In this document: piece after piece, positions 34,230 to 46,049 of the stretch
How positions within the stretch are numbered: position 1 is the first letter of the stretch
Layout: each line of letters begins with the position of its first letter
Source of the DNA: Artemia franciscana
Taxonomy: Eukaryota; Arthropoda; Branchiopoda; Anostraca; Artemiidae
Direction: 5' to 3'
Length of the DNA: 64,000 bases
Assembly: GCF_032884065.1 (NCBI RefSeq)
Contig: NC_088873.1
Coordinates: forward strand, 32,956,227 to 33,020,226
Translations under genes and position numbers: made by a program
The notes under the pieces: generated by a model
What the model was told of the DNA's origin: nothing
What the model saw: only the letters and a program-made list of their open reading frames with translations
The model's database searches: none

Positions 34230-35720
34230 TAAATCCACAGGGTATCTTCTATGGCCCGTCAGAATTATATACTCCATAAAGATTCAGAATTTCGTTTGGA
34301 ATTCTGTTGTAGTGAGTGATATATAAGACCATTTTCCGGTATTTACACTCGATGGACTGCTTATTCACAACGATAAAGGTATTGTTAACACTTTGAATTT
34401 GTTCAAGGAAATCCGAAAGTACACTATAGGATTTGTTTTTGGATGTGTACAAATCCCAATTAAATACACTGATTATTTGTTTTATGTTCAAGGTCTAGTA
34501 GAACACTACCTTCGGGAGTGATTTCTCAGTAAGTTTCAAAGTGACCTAATGAGATTAATGCAATTCTCTCAGCTACTGACTCGGCAAAGTTGGACTCTAA
34601 ACATACACTCCCCGTTCTTACAATACTCATATTTTGAGTGCCAGGTAAGTCCAATAGATGATACCATAAATTCTTACAAACATTGTATCGGTTATACCAT
34701 TTTCAAATGGATGTGAACGTCAATTTAGGGGCTGAATTGTCAATTCATACAGTTCCTTTTAGGATTCATCAAAGGATAAGCTGCAGAGAGGGATTCCATT
34801 TACCTTACACACAAGAGAGGAAAGTCCAAACATTTTAAATTTTTGTGGGGAATTTATCCACAATCCATGATCCTTTAGCACTAGCACTTTTTACAAATGC
34901 AAATGTCTGTTTCGAAGGAATTTCATCATTGATAAATTAAGAGTCGGTGAAGGTGCATGTACCCGTGGCAATATCTAGCTGATTGATGACTGTATGAGGA
35001 ACAAATAGTTTAATATTATCTCCGCTGCTTCTTAGTTTTTTCACTGCCAAAGCCACAAAACAGAACCTATTGCTTTCCTATATGAAGTATTACCGAGGTA
35101 TGATAGTCTTTTACATTGGGTTCTGTAGCTAGTACCTTTTGAAAAATAAAATTGTATAGGGCAAGCGTTAATTTTACGTCCAACTTAATATTCGGTGGTA
35201 GCCATTAGGGTTTATTAAGAATCTCATGATTTATTTCCCCAACTAAATGTAATTCACTAAGTGTCGCCTCTCCAAGTGCATTTGCAGTGTCAGTGTCCTT
35301 ATTATATTCATATTCATTGGCTGAACCCCTCCGTTCCTTATATGAATTTGGTGTCATAAACCACAATCATATACAGATCGTGTGATTTGAGAGATTTTGG
35401 CTATTGCTCACCAATGTTCCGTTTATGTAGACACTGATTTGCCTAAGTAAATTTTGAAATACACAATTTTCATTTTATTGTCAGATTTCTTGACTACCAT
35501 ATGTAAATCTACAAAATGTGGAAGACAAATCCACGAAATAATCTTCATTAGAATAAATTTGAAAATGGATGTTTTCAGAGAGCAGCTGTTGTGGGTAGAA
35601 TTGTTCTTAGTAACCATGTTTCACACTCACATCAACAGTTTCTGCATTGAAGGGTCTTAAAGACGAAGTGATTCATGGATAGGATTCCTTTTGTGGTAGA
35701 TATGCCATTTCGATCTAGGA
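34230..35720 (-). pseudogene. Polinton/adintovirus-like major capsid protein remnant, copy A
   Basis: Read leftward, short in-frame blocks such as SNEDYFVDLSSTF (~35550), RQISVYINGTLVSNSQ (~35440), then an AlaLeuGlyGlu region (~35270) and a terminal part (34249-34491) follow the order of the invertebrate 'F54H12.2-like' proteins. These are the double-jelly-roll major capsid proteins of Polinton/Maverick elements. Several frameshifts and stops break the frame, so it is inactive. The same gene occurs again at 46.05-47.3 kb. The assignment rests on family resemblance recalled by eye. Confidence 0.6.
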
Positions 35721-35729
35721 AAGGAAATC

Positions 35730-35962
35730 TTTTTTTGATCCAACAATTTTCTTCCTCGGTTTCCTTGGCTTCTTCTTCTTTGACAAGAGTGATGTCTTTG
35801 GTTTCTGACCTGGGTAGAGACTGATGATTTATGCAGTGTTTTTCGACCTTTTTAAACCTTTTCCGCTTTGTAGCGATTTCAATCTCTCGCCAAGGGATCG
35901 TGCATTGGACCTGAGATTTTCCGAAAGCAATTTTTTTAAACTATTGCCATAGCCTCAATTCT
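35730..35962 (-). pseudogene. Polinton-like segment upstream of the capsid remnant
   Basis: Positions 35860-35960 align with 47430-47560 of copy B (atttcaatc...ctgagattttccgaaa). This shows that a segment upstream of the capsid gene belongs to the same element. It is interrupted at ~35963 by the start of the plus-strand LINE. Confidence 0.5.
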
Positions 35963-37885
35963 GTAGTGGATACGCAGACAGGTAAAACGCTTTGTTCGTC
36001 TGGACCGCCGCCAAATATGGGAAGGTGCTGCCGAGTCGTTAGAGAAAGTAGCACGCTCACATGACACGCGCAAGCTTTACCAGGTCCTGAAGGAATCCGT
36101 TGGTAAGAAAGCTGCTGTCTCAGAAATAGTCAAAACAGATCAGGAAAAATCATTAGTTGTCAGAAGGAACGCTCATCAAGATGGAAGAATCACTTTCAGA
36201 TCCTCTTAAGCTCATCCCCTTCATCTGCTTATGATGCCTTCCCACCTTCCATCTCTAAAGAGCCATACGATATCGAGCTGGATACACCGACCAGAGCCAA
36301 AATACTAAAAGCGATTAAGACCCTAAAAAACCAAAAGGCCCCAGATGAAGACGGGCTCCCCCAGAAACTATACTAACAATGCCTTGAGATCACTGCTGAA
36401 CAGCTCCATGGCATTCTCGAAGAAGTGTGGAGGACCAACTATTTTCCAAAAGATTGGAAGACGTCAGTCATCCTCCCTTTCTATAATAAAGGAAATAAAA
36501 CCGAATGCAAAACTTACCGCGGAATAAGTCTCATAGACATTGCAGTCAAAATATTCCGGATTATACTCTTGAACCGCTTCAAAGGGACAAGGGAGGAAAG
36601 AATTCGAGGAAATCAAGCCGGATTTCGACCAGGTAGAGCCTGTACTGATAATATCTTCACCTTTCGCCTCATTATCCAGCAGTTTGAAAGGTACAACCTA
36701 CCCCTGATCTTGATGTTCCTGGATTTCATTGCTGCCTTCGACTCTGTAACTCGCCAAAAACTTTGGAAGATCCTAGAGAATGAAGGAATGCCGCTGAAGT
36801 TTGTTGAACTGATGAAAGCATACTATGACGCGTCATTGAGCCGGGTTAGAGTCTATGGTGAAGAAACCGAAGAATTTCTGGTGGAGTTCTGAATAAAACA
36901 GGGGTGTGTCCTCTCTCCGAATCTGTTCAATAATTGCATCGATTGGGTGCTTGAAAACTCTGTTGTCTTATCCAGGAGCACAGATTGGACAGAATCTCTC
37001 ACTGACTGACCTAGATTATGCGGATGATGTTGGCCTCCTGTCAGACCCCATAGAAGCCCAAAACATGCTTGGCAACATGGTGGCCTGGGCAGACCTGATC
37101 GGCTTGAAAGTCAGCACAGAGAAAACGAAATTTATGGCTATTAACCACGACACAGGACCATTCTCACTAGCTATCAGCCAAGTTCAGCTGTCAAAAGTCA
37201 GCCGTTTTACATACCTCGGCTCCCAGCTTTGTACTGACGGATCTTCCGACGATGATATCCAACAGAGAATTCAGAAAGCGCAGACAGTCTTTGCCTCCCT
37301 TCGAAAACCCATATGGAATCGCTGCGAAGTCAGTGTCCGAACGAAAGTTCGAATCTACATGGCACTAGTCCACACTCTTCTCCTTTACGGATGTGAAACA
37401 TGGTCGGTAAAACTACAATCTGACAATACAAAACTACACTGAAAGTGTTTGAGCATACTTGTCTGCGAAGAATTCTCAGAGTACAGCTACGTGACCGTAT
37501 CTCCAACGCGGATATTCTTCGAATGTGCAATATACAGAGAGATGTTGTGCTCACTATTAAAGAACGCCGTTTGAAATGGTTGGGCCGTTTATTACGGAAA
37601 CCACCACAGTACCTGCCTCACCAAATACTTCTAGTTGAGCCTATTAGCTACTGGAAGAGACGCCAAGGAGGAGAGAGGAACAGCTGGTGGAACCCGGCCA
37701 AGTCAGACCTTGAACCAATCGGGGGTTTCAGAAAATTCGGTCACAGATGGTCAACTCAGTGGCTCGCTTTTGCAGAGCAGCTGGCAGAAGATCTTACAAC
37801 ACGGTCCAAGAACGTCTCCAAGATCATCGATGCCGAGCGAAGTGGAAACGCCTGATTCACGCCACAAGTACAAGTACAAGTAAGT
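35963..37885 (+). mobile_element. 5'-truncated LINE with reverse transcriptase, YADD present, frame broken
   Basis: The element starts inside a linker region (RQIWEGAAESLEKVARSHDT, ~35998-36057). It continues through TLKNQKAPDEDGLP (36320), NYFPKDWKTSVILPFYNKGN (36431-36490), GNQAGFRPGRACTDNIFTFR (36610), FLDFIAAFDSVTRQ (36717), KQGCVLSPNLFN (36896) and LDYADDVGLLSDP (37009-37047). It ends with a C-terminal domain (KERRLKWLGRLLRKPPQ, 37560-37610) and a short (ACAAGT)n tail at 37866-37883. Stops at 36889 and 37440 and frame changes near 36360 and 36900 show it is dead. The endonuclease domain is missing. The C-terminal WLGRLLR block and repeat tail suggest an RTE- or CR1-like clade. It splits the Polinton remnant. 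Confidence 0.85.
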
Positions 37886-38455
37886 ATAATTCTCGATATT
37901 TCAATAAATGAAGTGCAAAGAAATATACAACTGACCAAGGAGAAGCTAGGTAGATAGTCACCGAAAAGGACACGATTCAAACCGCTGGTGCTCTCAAAAC
38001 TTCTACCATTAATTATATTTTGTTTAAAACCGAGAACATCTCTCATATTATCGTTGGGAATGACCTTTCCAGTGTCTATGGGAGAAATAATGTGTATCTT
38101 GCCGTGTTCCATTGAATCGTTAAATTGAAAGGAACCATTTTTTAGGAGCAGAGATTCTTCTATCGATAGCACGACACAAATAATTCCCGCTACCAAATTC
38201 TTTGTATGGTAACGTGATGAAGGGATATTCACCAGAGTTAATTGTTTCTATCCATTCCTCGGTAAAGAGTGGCCAATCATGTGGTTTAACTTGTATGTCG
38301 TACACACGATCTTTTTTCAGGATATCACACGTATTTTTGATAATAAAATTAACAAGAGCAACTTCATGCTTTCCATCGACGTCATTGTTGAGTGGATTAG
38401 GGACATTGGATGTGAATGTCACATAGAAATCACTGGACATTGTATATGTCTTCAA
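37886..38455 (-). pseudogene. Polinton-like minor capsid/penton-type remnant
   Basis: The minus frame 38120-38455 starts near MSSDFYVTFTSNVPNPLNN and contains KHEVALVNFII. The next frame (37886-38120) contains MRDVLGFKQNIING. This order (short FYVTxxSN start, EVALV block, then LGF block) resembles the small capsid-associated protein encoded beside the major capsid gene in Polintons. At least one frameshift (~38150) separates the two parts. The assignment is tentative. Confidence 0.45.
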
Positions 38456-38755
38456 CTGCTATCCAAGAATCAAAACCAGAGCTACATTCTAGCCAACGAA
38501 GAAGCAACTTTCTCTTGCCCCTGTTTGTACGACACTTGAATAACGTTTCAATTTGATGGATTTACTGTTATTTTGACTTTTTGAAGTTCAGTAATAAAAA
38601 CTGTCGAGAATTTCTTCATCTTTGGTGTTTGGTAGACGATGTATTACAGGTTTAGTGTCTAGGATAGCTGACACTTTAAAAAGTTCATTGAATCATAACG
38701 AATTCCCCTTTCAAAAATTCCAGTATTTGAGAATTTCGAACTGTATCGACAACAT

Positions 38756-39490
38756 TGAATTATTTTCTCTTCATAACCCTTTCACTGGAATATTGTTTAA
38801 GAAAAGTGTCAAGTGTATTATGATATCCTCGATGAACTTCCTGAGGGCTAATGTTGGACAAACGTAAATGGAGGCGTCGACAATAAATTTGTATGATTTT
38901 ATCTAAATCTTGAGTAAAAGCAACAGTATTTGTCAATTTACAATATCTTGAACTTAAAAGTCGTATAGTTCTCATCAATCGCTCGGCCAATGCAGCCTTT
39001 ATAGGACTATGACTATTATATAGCATTGTATTATATCTCAGCAATACCTTCTCTACATATAAATTAACAAATTAACTACCTCGATCCGTTATAATTTTTC
39101 TATAGCAATCTTGTTCAAAAATACATTTTATAGCCATAAAAGCTTCACAATCTCTTTTTGTCCGCAATGGAATACCGTATGCATAGTGACTGAAGACACT
39201 GATTGCAAGTAGAATATATTTTATTATGTATTTTGAAACCTTTCAATCTCACCTAGAGTTAATGGATATGCTTGCATTATATTCAGTGAAAAAAAGGCGT
39301 TAGTTTTTCGATAATAATTACAACGAACCCTACGATGTAGGTTCGTATATTTCGATGTAGAATGTGACTTGGTTGATTTTGTAGATGCTCTCTCGCTAGC
39401 CCTTTTTGAAGTCCAGTGATTTGAGAAAGTGTGATGGGGGAAATTAGACTTCCCACCACACCAATATTTTCATAAAGACGTTTCAAAACT
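38756..39490 (-). pseudogene. Polinton-type retroviral-like integrase remnant
   Basis: Read leftward: a frame at 39486-39350 with GVVGSLISPITLSQITGLQK and QNQPSHILHRNIR resembles the zinc-finger/HTH N-terminal part of Polinton integrases. A frame at 39044-38760 with SPIKAALAERLMRTIRLLSS, then LRLSNISPQEV, matches the C-terminal end of the rve catalytic core (K-A-A-x-x-E-R motif with the catalytic Glu). The middle (39350-39045) is full of stops. It is a decayed gene; the integrase family call is fairly secure. Confidence 0.65.
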
Positions 39491-39929
39491 TAAACCATTT
39501 TGAACACAAACACATAGTGTACTGTCCACTACCCTTTTGCATACTAATGGGTGGTGATGATGGTGATCAATTGATATCAAGACGTTTTTGCTCTTGTCTC
39601 ATCATCACTGGTATCATCAAATCATTGTTTTTACTACTATTAGTGGTAGGCGTGCTATTCTTTTTCAAGATTAATTTAAAATCTCCTTATTCTTCTTTAA
39701 ATGTTAGACTAGTATGTTCCATTAATCTTTTTAAAATTTGCTTATTGGTAATAAGATGTTTCGGGAAGCTTAATGTGATTAAAAAATCGTATAGATGATT
39801 GTCAAATGATAAAAGTTCTTTATGATTTGCAACTATATCATATATTATATCAAATAGATCAGAACTTTCCCCCTGACTTATAATTCAATTCCCTTTTCCA
39901 TCAACTTGAATGTGTTCATTTTCCATGAG

Positions 39930-40294
39930 TTATGTCAAGAGTCTTACCTTGTTCACGAAATGATTGTTGTAATAGGTCTCCAAAACTCGAAAAATATTGG
40001 ACAATGTTGAATCTTCATCCTTTGTCAGCGTTTTTGTTCCAGAATATTCAACAGCAGTTTCCCTTTTATCAATGCGACTTACATTAACCTGTCTCATGTG
40101 AGAGGTTTTATGTTTGTCTTCTCGTCGATTGGTATCTTGAAGCAAAAGTAGTTCTTTTTATTATCAACAATATTCTTATCATTAATAAATTCACCGAGAT
40201 TGTCCTCAAAGTGTTTCATTGGTGAAAGGATGAGTTTTATCGGTGTCAATGTGTCGTTACTATTTTTCTTGTGACGACAAATTTTTGTCGCCAT
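39930..40294 (-). pseudogene. Polinton-associated protein of unknown role
   Basis: The minus frame 40294-40130 begins MATKICRHKKNSNDTLTPIK and includes LSPMKHFEDNLGEFIND. A second frame (40145-39930) follows with RQVNVSRIDKRET. Its place between the ATPase and integrase remnants and its layout suggest a conserved Polinton accessory protein. No enzyme motif is visible, and two frames are needed to cover it. Confidence 0.4.
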
Positions 40295-40369
40295 TTAACT
40301 ACTTTTCTGGAAAAAACTGTTTACAAGTCCTGCAATTATTGGCAGTAGTAGTGTAAAAAGCTAACACCC

Positions 40370-40500
40370 GCTTGGAGAAGACATTTTTTATTCAATTTTA
40401 AATCTTTTCCTTTGTTATTGCTTCTTGCTAGGGCACGTAAAATAAAACGATGTTGCTTTTTCTGCTGCTTAACAACTTCTGGTAATTGAACACCGCCCTC
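40370..40500 (-). pseudogene. short basic protein remnant of the Polinton-like element
   Basis: In one minus frame (40490-40380) the sequence reads KQQKKQHRFILRALARSNNK and continues with KLNKKCLLQ. The Arg/Lys-rich, leucine-spaced pattern resembles a small basic protein commonly found upstream of the capsid gene in animal Polintons. No start codon is certain. Confidence 0.35.
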
Positions 40501-40689
40501 AGTAAAATCCAGACGAAATTAAATATGAGATTAATGAACTCTTTGTCAATACCATGTTTGAGCATGTCTTTTATAAGTGTTGGTTTGGAAATGCTTAGGA
40601 TGGAAAATCATGTCTGTTTTCATATAGTTTCTTTAGTGTCATAATGGCAACTAATGACCTTTTTTACTATTTGCTGGAGAACATGCAGT

Positions 40690-41095
40690 AATTGAATTGT
40701 CAAAAATTATCTGTGACAACACGCAAATCCTCGTGTGTATTCTGATTGAGATCCAATACAATGTAACTATAGGGTTTATTTTTTGCCTTGTAATATGTTG
40801 AAAGTAGAAATTTTGGAGAACTGGGATATTTTTGTTTATTGGGAGATATTAGAGAACTTGAATCACGAACAACCATGTAGATGATATAGTAGGTACGATT
40901 TAAAGCTAGTGTTATCATACATTTGAATTGATGAAAGAAATTATGCAGGACGAGTGTTATGGAAATTTTGTCATGATGGACAGTAAACAATTGTAGCGTC
41001 CTGAGACGATTGTTCAACGTATTCAGCTAAATAATCAATAATCAACCAAGAGTTGGGTTCAATAATGTTTGACACGTCAAGTCCCAGTATGAAGT
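40690..41095 (-). pseudogene. FtsK/HerA-type packaging ATPase C-terminal remnant
   Basis: The minus frame 41017-40700 carries LQLFTVHHDKISITLVLHNF, SPNKQKYPSSPKFLL and KNKPYSYIVLDLNQNTHEDL, ending in RVVTDNF. Upstream, NSWLIIDYLAEYVEQS (~41070-41020) resembles the Walker B strand. This is the pattern of the genome-packaging ATPase of Polintons/adintoviruses. The Walker A part is not found. The fragment anchors the identity of the 34-41 kb element. Confidence 0.65.
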
Positions 41096-41600
41096 CAGCC
41101 TTTTTTCCTTTTATCTTTGTCTAGTGCTATAGCCTTTTTTTATGATAGGTCTCTTGCCAAACACTGTTGCAAAAGTAGATTGTTTGGTTTTGCAAAAACA
41201 TGTGATTATAATTCTGATTTATTTTTGTTAAAAGTGTCGTTTCACACGACATTGAGGAACCACACAGAAAAAATCTGAGTGCTGTTTTAAACAGATATAT
41301 ATTGTTGTTGTTGTTCTCGTCAACGTCTTCAACAGCTGGAATTCAACTGACTGTAAAATTTAGTTTTTTAACGATTAAATAAGAATTTCCTTATCAGTAC
41401 TGTTACTATAATGTTCAAAAACAAAAAAAATAGAATAATACACGTTTTCTTTTATTTTACAGTAAATAAACACCATTTTTAATCAACACTTTAAAGAATA
41501 TCACGGAAATCTTTTTTAGAAAGGGTCTCCCTGCTCCCAGAAGGGCGTGGTGACTACTACCGGTGGCCAGCCAAAGGTTGAATCCCTCCCCAGGGCTGGA
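41096..41600. other. no gene recognised
   Basis: AT-rich sequence, with a (TTG)n stretch near 41300. The upstream half of the packaging ATPase could lie here in decayed form but is not readable. A weak B-box-like 'aggttgaatccc' occurs at 41575. Confidence 0.4.
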
Positions 41601-41604
41601 CCCT

Positions 41605-41800
41605 AACCTACAGACCGGGGCGCTGCATCGAATTTTTTACTGGGGGCTCTATTATCAAATTCAATCGGGGCCCTAGCATCCAATTTCACTAGTCCCCTAG
41701 CCTAACATCCGGGGCCCTAGATTCCAATTTCACTGGGGGGCCCTAGCATCCAATTTTATTGGGGCTCTAACCTAACCATAGGGGGGGGGGCATAGCAGCT
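41605..41800. repeat. ~45-bp minisatellite, GGGGCCCTAGCATCCAATTTCACT
   Basis: About five imperfect units of 'ggggccctagcatccaattt' plus 'cactg' occur between 41620 and 41790. Confidence 0.8.
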
Positions 41801-42099
41801 AATTATTCACCGACAAGACGTTTTTCAAGAAGTTTCAAGATTTATTTGGTTGTTATGTAATAGGGGAATGTTTGCTTATGTTAAAGATGGCACAATCTGA
41901 CGCGACTAGTTTCTTCAAACCTAGTGGGGAATCTCCGCTCTTAACATACTAGGGGGGCCTCAAGTTGGGTTTTTACGTAATGACAGTGCACACGTGAGTG
42001 TTACATAATACCTTAAGAGATTTTCTTTTTATTTCAATGTGTTTTCTCAGGGAACCCTTATAATCCAGAGATTTTATCTCCACATCATACTTTCTGTTT

Positions 42100-44420
42100 C
42101 AATCAGACTCTATTTTAAGAAGTTCTGAACTACTCTGTTTCTTAGTAAGGGAAGCGATCGTCTCTTACTAGGTTGCTAGCTTTAGTTGCAACCTGGATTA
42201 TGGGCTATTGTATTTCTTAGTATTGGATGTTATCGTCTTTTACTAGGTTACTAGTTACCGTTTGAAACCGGAGCACAGATAGGAAAAAGCCTACGGCTTT
42301 TTCTTCCTTGGAATAGTAAGAGGTGAGCTTTAGTATGGCACTATACCCCAGAAAAGTAACTTTACAAAATAGGCTAAGATTATCTTACCTTTAGTTACTA
42401 TCTTTATTGTTTGTTCTTTAATAGGTTTCAGCTATACCTAAAGATATATAGCCGATGAATTCTTCCATGAACATTTCAGCTACCATGGTATAGGGTTTAT
42501 TGTTTACTATGGAACTTTTCGAAATATAATTGTTTAATATTTACTTTCAGTTACTATAAGCCGTGGTAAGTTATTTAATGAGTTTCAAATATTTCTTCAT
42601 CTATAACACTGATATCCATATTTATACTAATATGCGTAACCATAGGCTTCTAATCGTTCTTACATATAAAATCTTTAACATGAAAGTACAGTTTTTCGTA
42701 AAAAACTTATTCTATTTTAAAAATTATTTTAGTTAGTTAAAATTTTTTTTAAATACTTCACATTCCTTTCAAATGAGCCACCAAACAGCTCTTTATAATT
42801 TTCCAGTGCCCCTCTACCTGCAGAAAAAAGACGCCCTCGATGCACAATATCGTTGTTCAAGCAATTTTTCTTGTTGTCTAAGGCATGGTACGGTTAGTTT
42901 TGCATAGTAGGGTATCGGACAAGGTGGTACTAATAATTTTAAGCTATATCCGATGAAACTTGCATAGTTTTCTTTTACAATATACTATATCGATCCTTTA
43001 GGTAAAACTGTGCTGATCCTTTACATTAATATTTCAGTTATCTCTACAGTCATGATACAAATGGAACCTCTATAAACACATATAAAATGAAATAAATCGT
43101 TTATTCATGTAGCCATGTTTTAAAAATATTTTTTTTTTATTGTAAAAGGTTTTAACCACATCGATTTTCTTTAAAATGAGCTATCAAACAGCTCTCTACG
43201 ATGTTCCATGTCCAAACTATCTGAGCAGAAAAAGAAAAAGATACCGTATATTCAGAATATCGTACTACAAGCAAAGTATCCTGTTTTGCAAGCCTATAGC
43301 TTTTCTTGTTATTTAGGCCAAGGGATGGTAAGTTTCCTATATAGAGGCTTCAGACAATGCTGTTCTAATAGTGTATTTCTTCTTTGGATCAGACTCTATT
43401 TTCAGGAATTAAGAATTAATTCCTGTTATATGTTATTCCTGTCATTATTCCTGTTATACTTTTTAGTATTGGACTTGATCGTCTCTTACCAGGTTGCTAG
43501 CTATTGCTGAAACACAGAGAGATCTGACCCTGTTTTAGAGGTTTTGTTAGAGTTTTTATGTTATTAAAGGATTTTTTCGTATTTTACTGGGTTGTAGCTA
43601 ACGCTATAACGTAAACACTACCTGATATTTCAGTTACTAAGGTCTATAGTTTGTCCTTTGCTTAAAAGTTACATCGAATTATACATATACTTTATATAAT
43701 ATCCTATCCGTGTGTCTTGCATCATCTTGCGTATGGTCGTCTTTTAATACAGGCCAGAATTCGTCTAATAAACAATACTGGTCCTTTATGTAATATAATG
43801 TTATGAATTCTATTTTGATTTTTTGTATGCCAGATGATGTTAATAATATTTGTTACTACAGTGTTTTAGACCAATGCAGTTTTTCATAAGAAAATGTTTC
43901 ATTTTTATAAATATTTTTATTAATTACAAAAGTCACTTTTGTAAACAGTCACTTTTCTTCTTTTTCAAGCCAATAAATTTTCATCGTTAATCAAGCCAAG
44001 GGATAGTTATTTTCCCGTATTGAACAAGGTGACTCTAATGCTGTACTTTTTTTTTATTTGTTTTTAGTTTTAGGAGTTTTGGGTTGTTGTATTTCTTAGT
44101 TTGGGACGTGATCGTCTCTTACCAGGTTGCTAATACCACTGTAGACCGGATTATTCAGGCCAAGGAGCTTTAAATTTCCTGTATATGGGTTTCGAGCAAG
44201 ACAATTCTAATAATGCACTTTGTATTTCGATGTGACTCAACTTTTAGGAGTTATGGACTGCTCTAGTTATTAGTCTGGGACGTGATCGTCTCTAATTAGG
44301 TTGCTAGCTACCATTGCAAACCGGAATACAAACATAAACAAGCCTATGGATTTTTATTTCTTGAAATAGTAAGAGACGAGTTTTAGAATGGCCCTATACC
44401 CCAGAAAAGTAATTTTTCAA
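42100..44420 (-). repeat. dispersed repeat with TACTAGGTTGCTAGC core, five copies
   Basis: Cores at about 42145-42200, 42218-42275, 43463-43512, 44095-44150 and 44265-44325 share 'cgatcgtctcttactaggtt' then 'gctagct'. They are the reverse complement of the cores at 2494 and 2970. Between cores, blocks such as 'ccccagaaaagtaa' (42350 and 44399) and 'atttcagttac' recur. No conserved coding frame; the family is unnamed. Confidence 0.75.
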
Positions 44421-44741
44421 AATATGCAAGTATTATTTTAACTCTTGTTACTGTTTTCTATTGTTTGTTCATTACTAGGCGCCAACTATAACTGAAGAAA
44501 CTTACACAGTTCCCATTTATAACGATAAACATAGACTGCTTATGTATAAGCTAGCTGCGACCCTGATTGCGTGTAATACAATATTTCAGTTATCCTGGCT
44601 ATGAGTTCGTCTTTTCCTAAAATTACCAAAAACAAGCGTACTATAGTATAGCGCAAGACCAAGGTGCACATGATAACATTTTGAAGGGCTAGCAGCTACA
44701 ATATTACACCCCCTATGTGCCAATTTAAAACTATTAAGGGG

Positions 44742-45551
44742 ATACTCGTTTTATGGACACAATAATTGAAACCAAACAAAATGATACTGTGGATTTGCTT
44801 TTGAAAACTACTTGGAAATTCTTTTAAGACCCTATCCTTACAACAAATAAGCTGAAAAATCCTAAGCAAACAAGTTTTGTGGCGTCACTCGGTCACTCCT
44901 CTTAGAAATAAAAGGAAAATTCATTTATTGACCCCAAGTCAGTTTCTATTTGTAAGTGAGACTGTCAAAAGTGACAAAATATTCCACACATGTGCACTAT
45001 ATTTGTGCACTTTGGGCAGCTGGTCATCCTTAGACAATTGTACTATTGGTGATGATTATGAAGAGAATTGTAGACTGCGCGATCCATGTAAATTGCGTTG
45101 AGGATTTGTGGCGCAAATTAGAGACTATAATTCCTGCCTTGAAGTTGTTTGTGACTATAATACTAGAGGTTTCTTATGCTCCAATTGTCACTATAATAAA
45201 TAGGATCAATGGAAAAATACTTATCCTGGTATGATTGCAAGAAACCCTAAACGTGATTTCAGTTTAAGGGATTGTTATCGTCGTGGTCTCAAATTGTTTT
45301 GGAAGGAAAAACCTGGTCTACGCTTCAATTTTTGGAATACTAACAGAGTCTGTTTTTACGACATCACTGTGAAGGCAGTGGCTACTACAATTATAAACCT
45401 ATTGTTTTTTATTTTGCTGTTACAGGAACTGATTATTCATTTGATAATATTGTGTTGGACATAGCTTCAAATAAGCGAAATGAAATACTTGAATTTTATA
45501 AAATGAATCAGATTAATACTATTGACTTTACAAAGAGACATATTGTATTGT
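44742..45551 (+). other. possible decayed coding region, unrecognised
   Basis: Several plus-strand frames look protein-like: a Cys-rich block (DNCTIGDDYEENCRLRDPCK, 45036-45095), MIARNPKRDFSLRDCYRRGL (45231-45290), and YKPIVFYFAVTGTDYSFDNI, continuing to NTIDFTKRHIVL before a stop at 45551. The frame changes at least twice. No family is recognised. It lies between the two Polinton-like copies, so it may belong to one of them. Confidence 0.25.
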
Positions 45552-45829
45552 AAAAACTGATGTATTTACGCTCTTCCGCTACTTATTGTTGTCGAGTGCT
45601 ATCTTTGCGTGGAAGAAGAAATCTAAGGAATGAAGACTTTTGTTGCACATACATTTTCTAATCAAATAAAAAAATTCAAAAATATTTCTAAAGCACTTTA
45701 CTCTTAGGGCACTGAAATCTATATTGTACACTTAAGAAAAGTTTTTTTTTAAACTATAAATTTGTTCAATCAAGGAATATGTACATAAATTCTGCGAAAT
45801 ACACTGTAAGTATAGCCACGAAAGCGAAA

Positions 45830-46010
45830 AAATAATTTAGTAGTGCATGAAAACCCAAGATTTTTGTCAATAAATATTGGACTCGCATTTGGTTTTGAAT
45901 AACAGATTTTCCACTTTACTCAAAACAATTTTTGACGTGGACGTGCATATGGTAGGCCAAGAGGATCGAAGAATTCGATATTTTTCGTTGTTTGAAAGAT
46001 ACTTAACAAA
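45830..46010 (-). pseudogene. possible adenain-like cysteine protease remnant
   Basis: One minus frame (~45990-45925) reads TKNIEFFDPLGLPYARPRQK. The E-x-F-D-x-x-G-L-P pattern resembles the core of the Ulp1/adenovirus-type protease encoded by Polintons. A stop follows shortly after. The position next to capsid copy B supports the call, but the evidence is one short block. Confidence 0.35.
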
Positions 46011-46049
46011 TAACCCATCTTTAACGTTGATGGACTACTATTAACAATG

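Larger units (their letters stand above)
34230..41095 (-). mobile_element. decayed Polinton/Maverick (adintovirus-like) element, copy A
   Basis: The combined minus-strand order, right to left, is packaging ATPase, small basic protein, unknown protein, integrase, minor-capsid-like, [LINE inserted], major-capsid-like. This gene set defines Polinton/Maverick elements, virus-like DNA transposons of animals. A DNA polymerase B is not seen. Terminal inverted repeats and 6-bp target duplications could not be identified. Every gene is broken. Confidence 0.65.

Noticed and set aside
41520..41600. Possible second tRNA-like SINE with 'aggttgaatccc'
   Set aside because: Only a degenerate B box, no A box, no target duplication and no second copy seen.
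43208..43510. 100-codon plus frame
   Set aside because: Spans the dispersed GCTAGC-core repeat and is not kept in the other copies.
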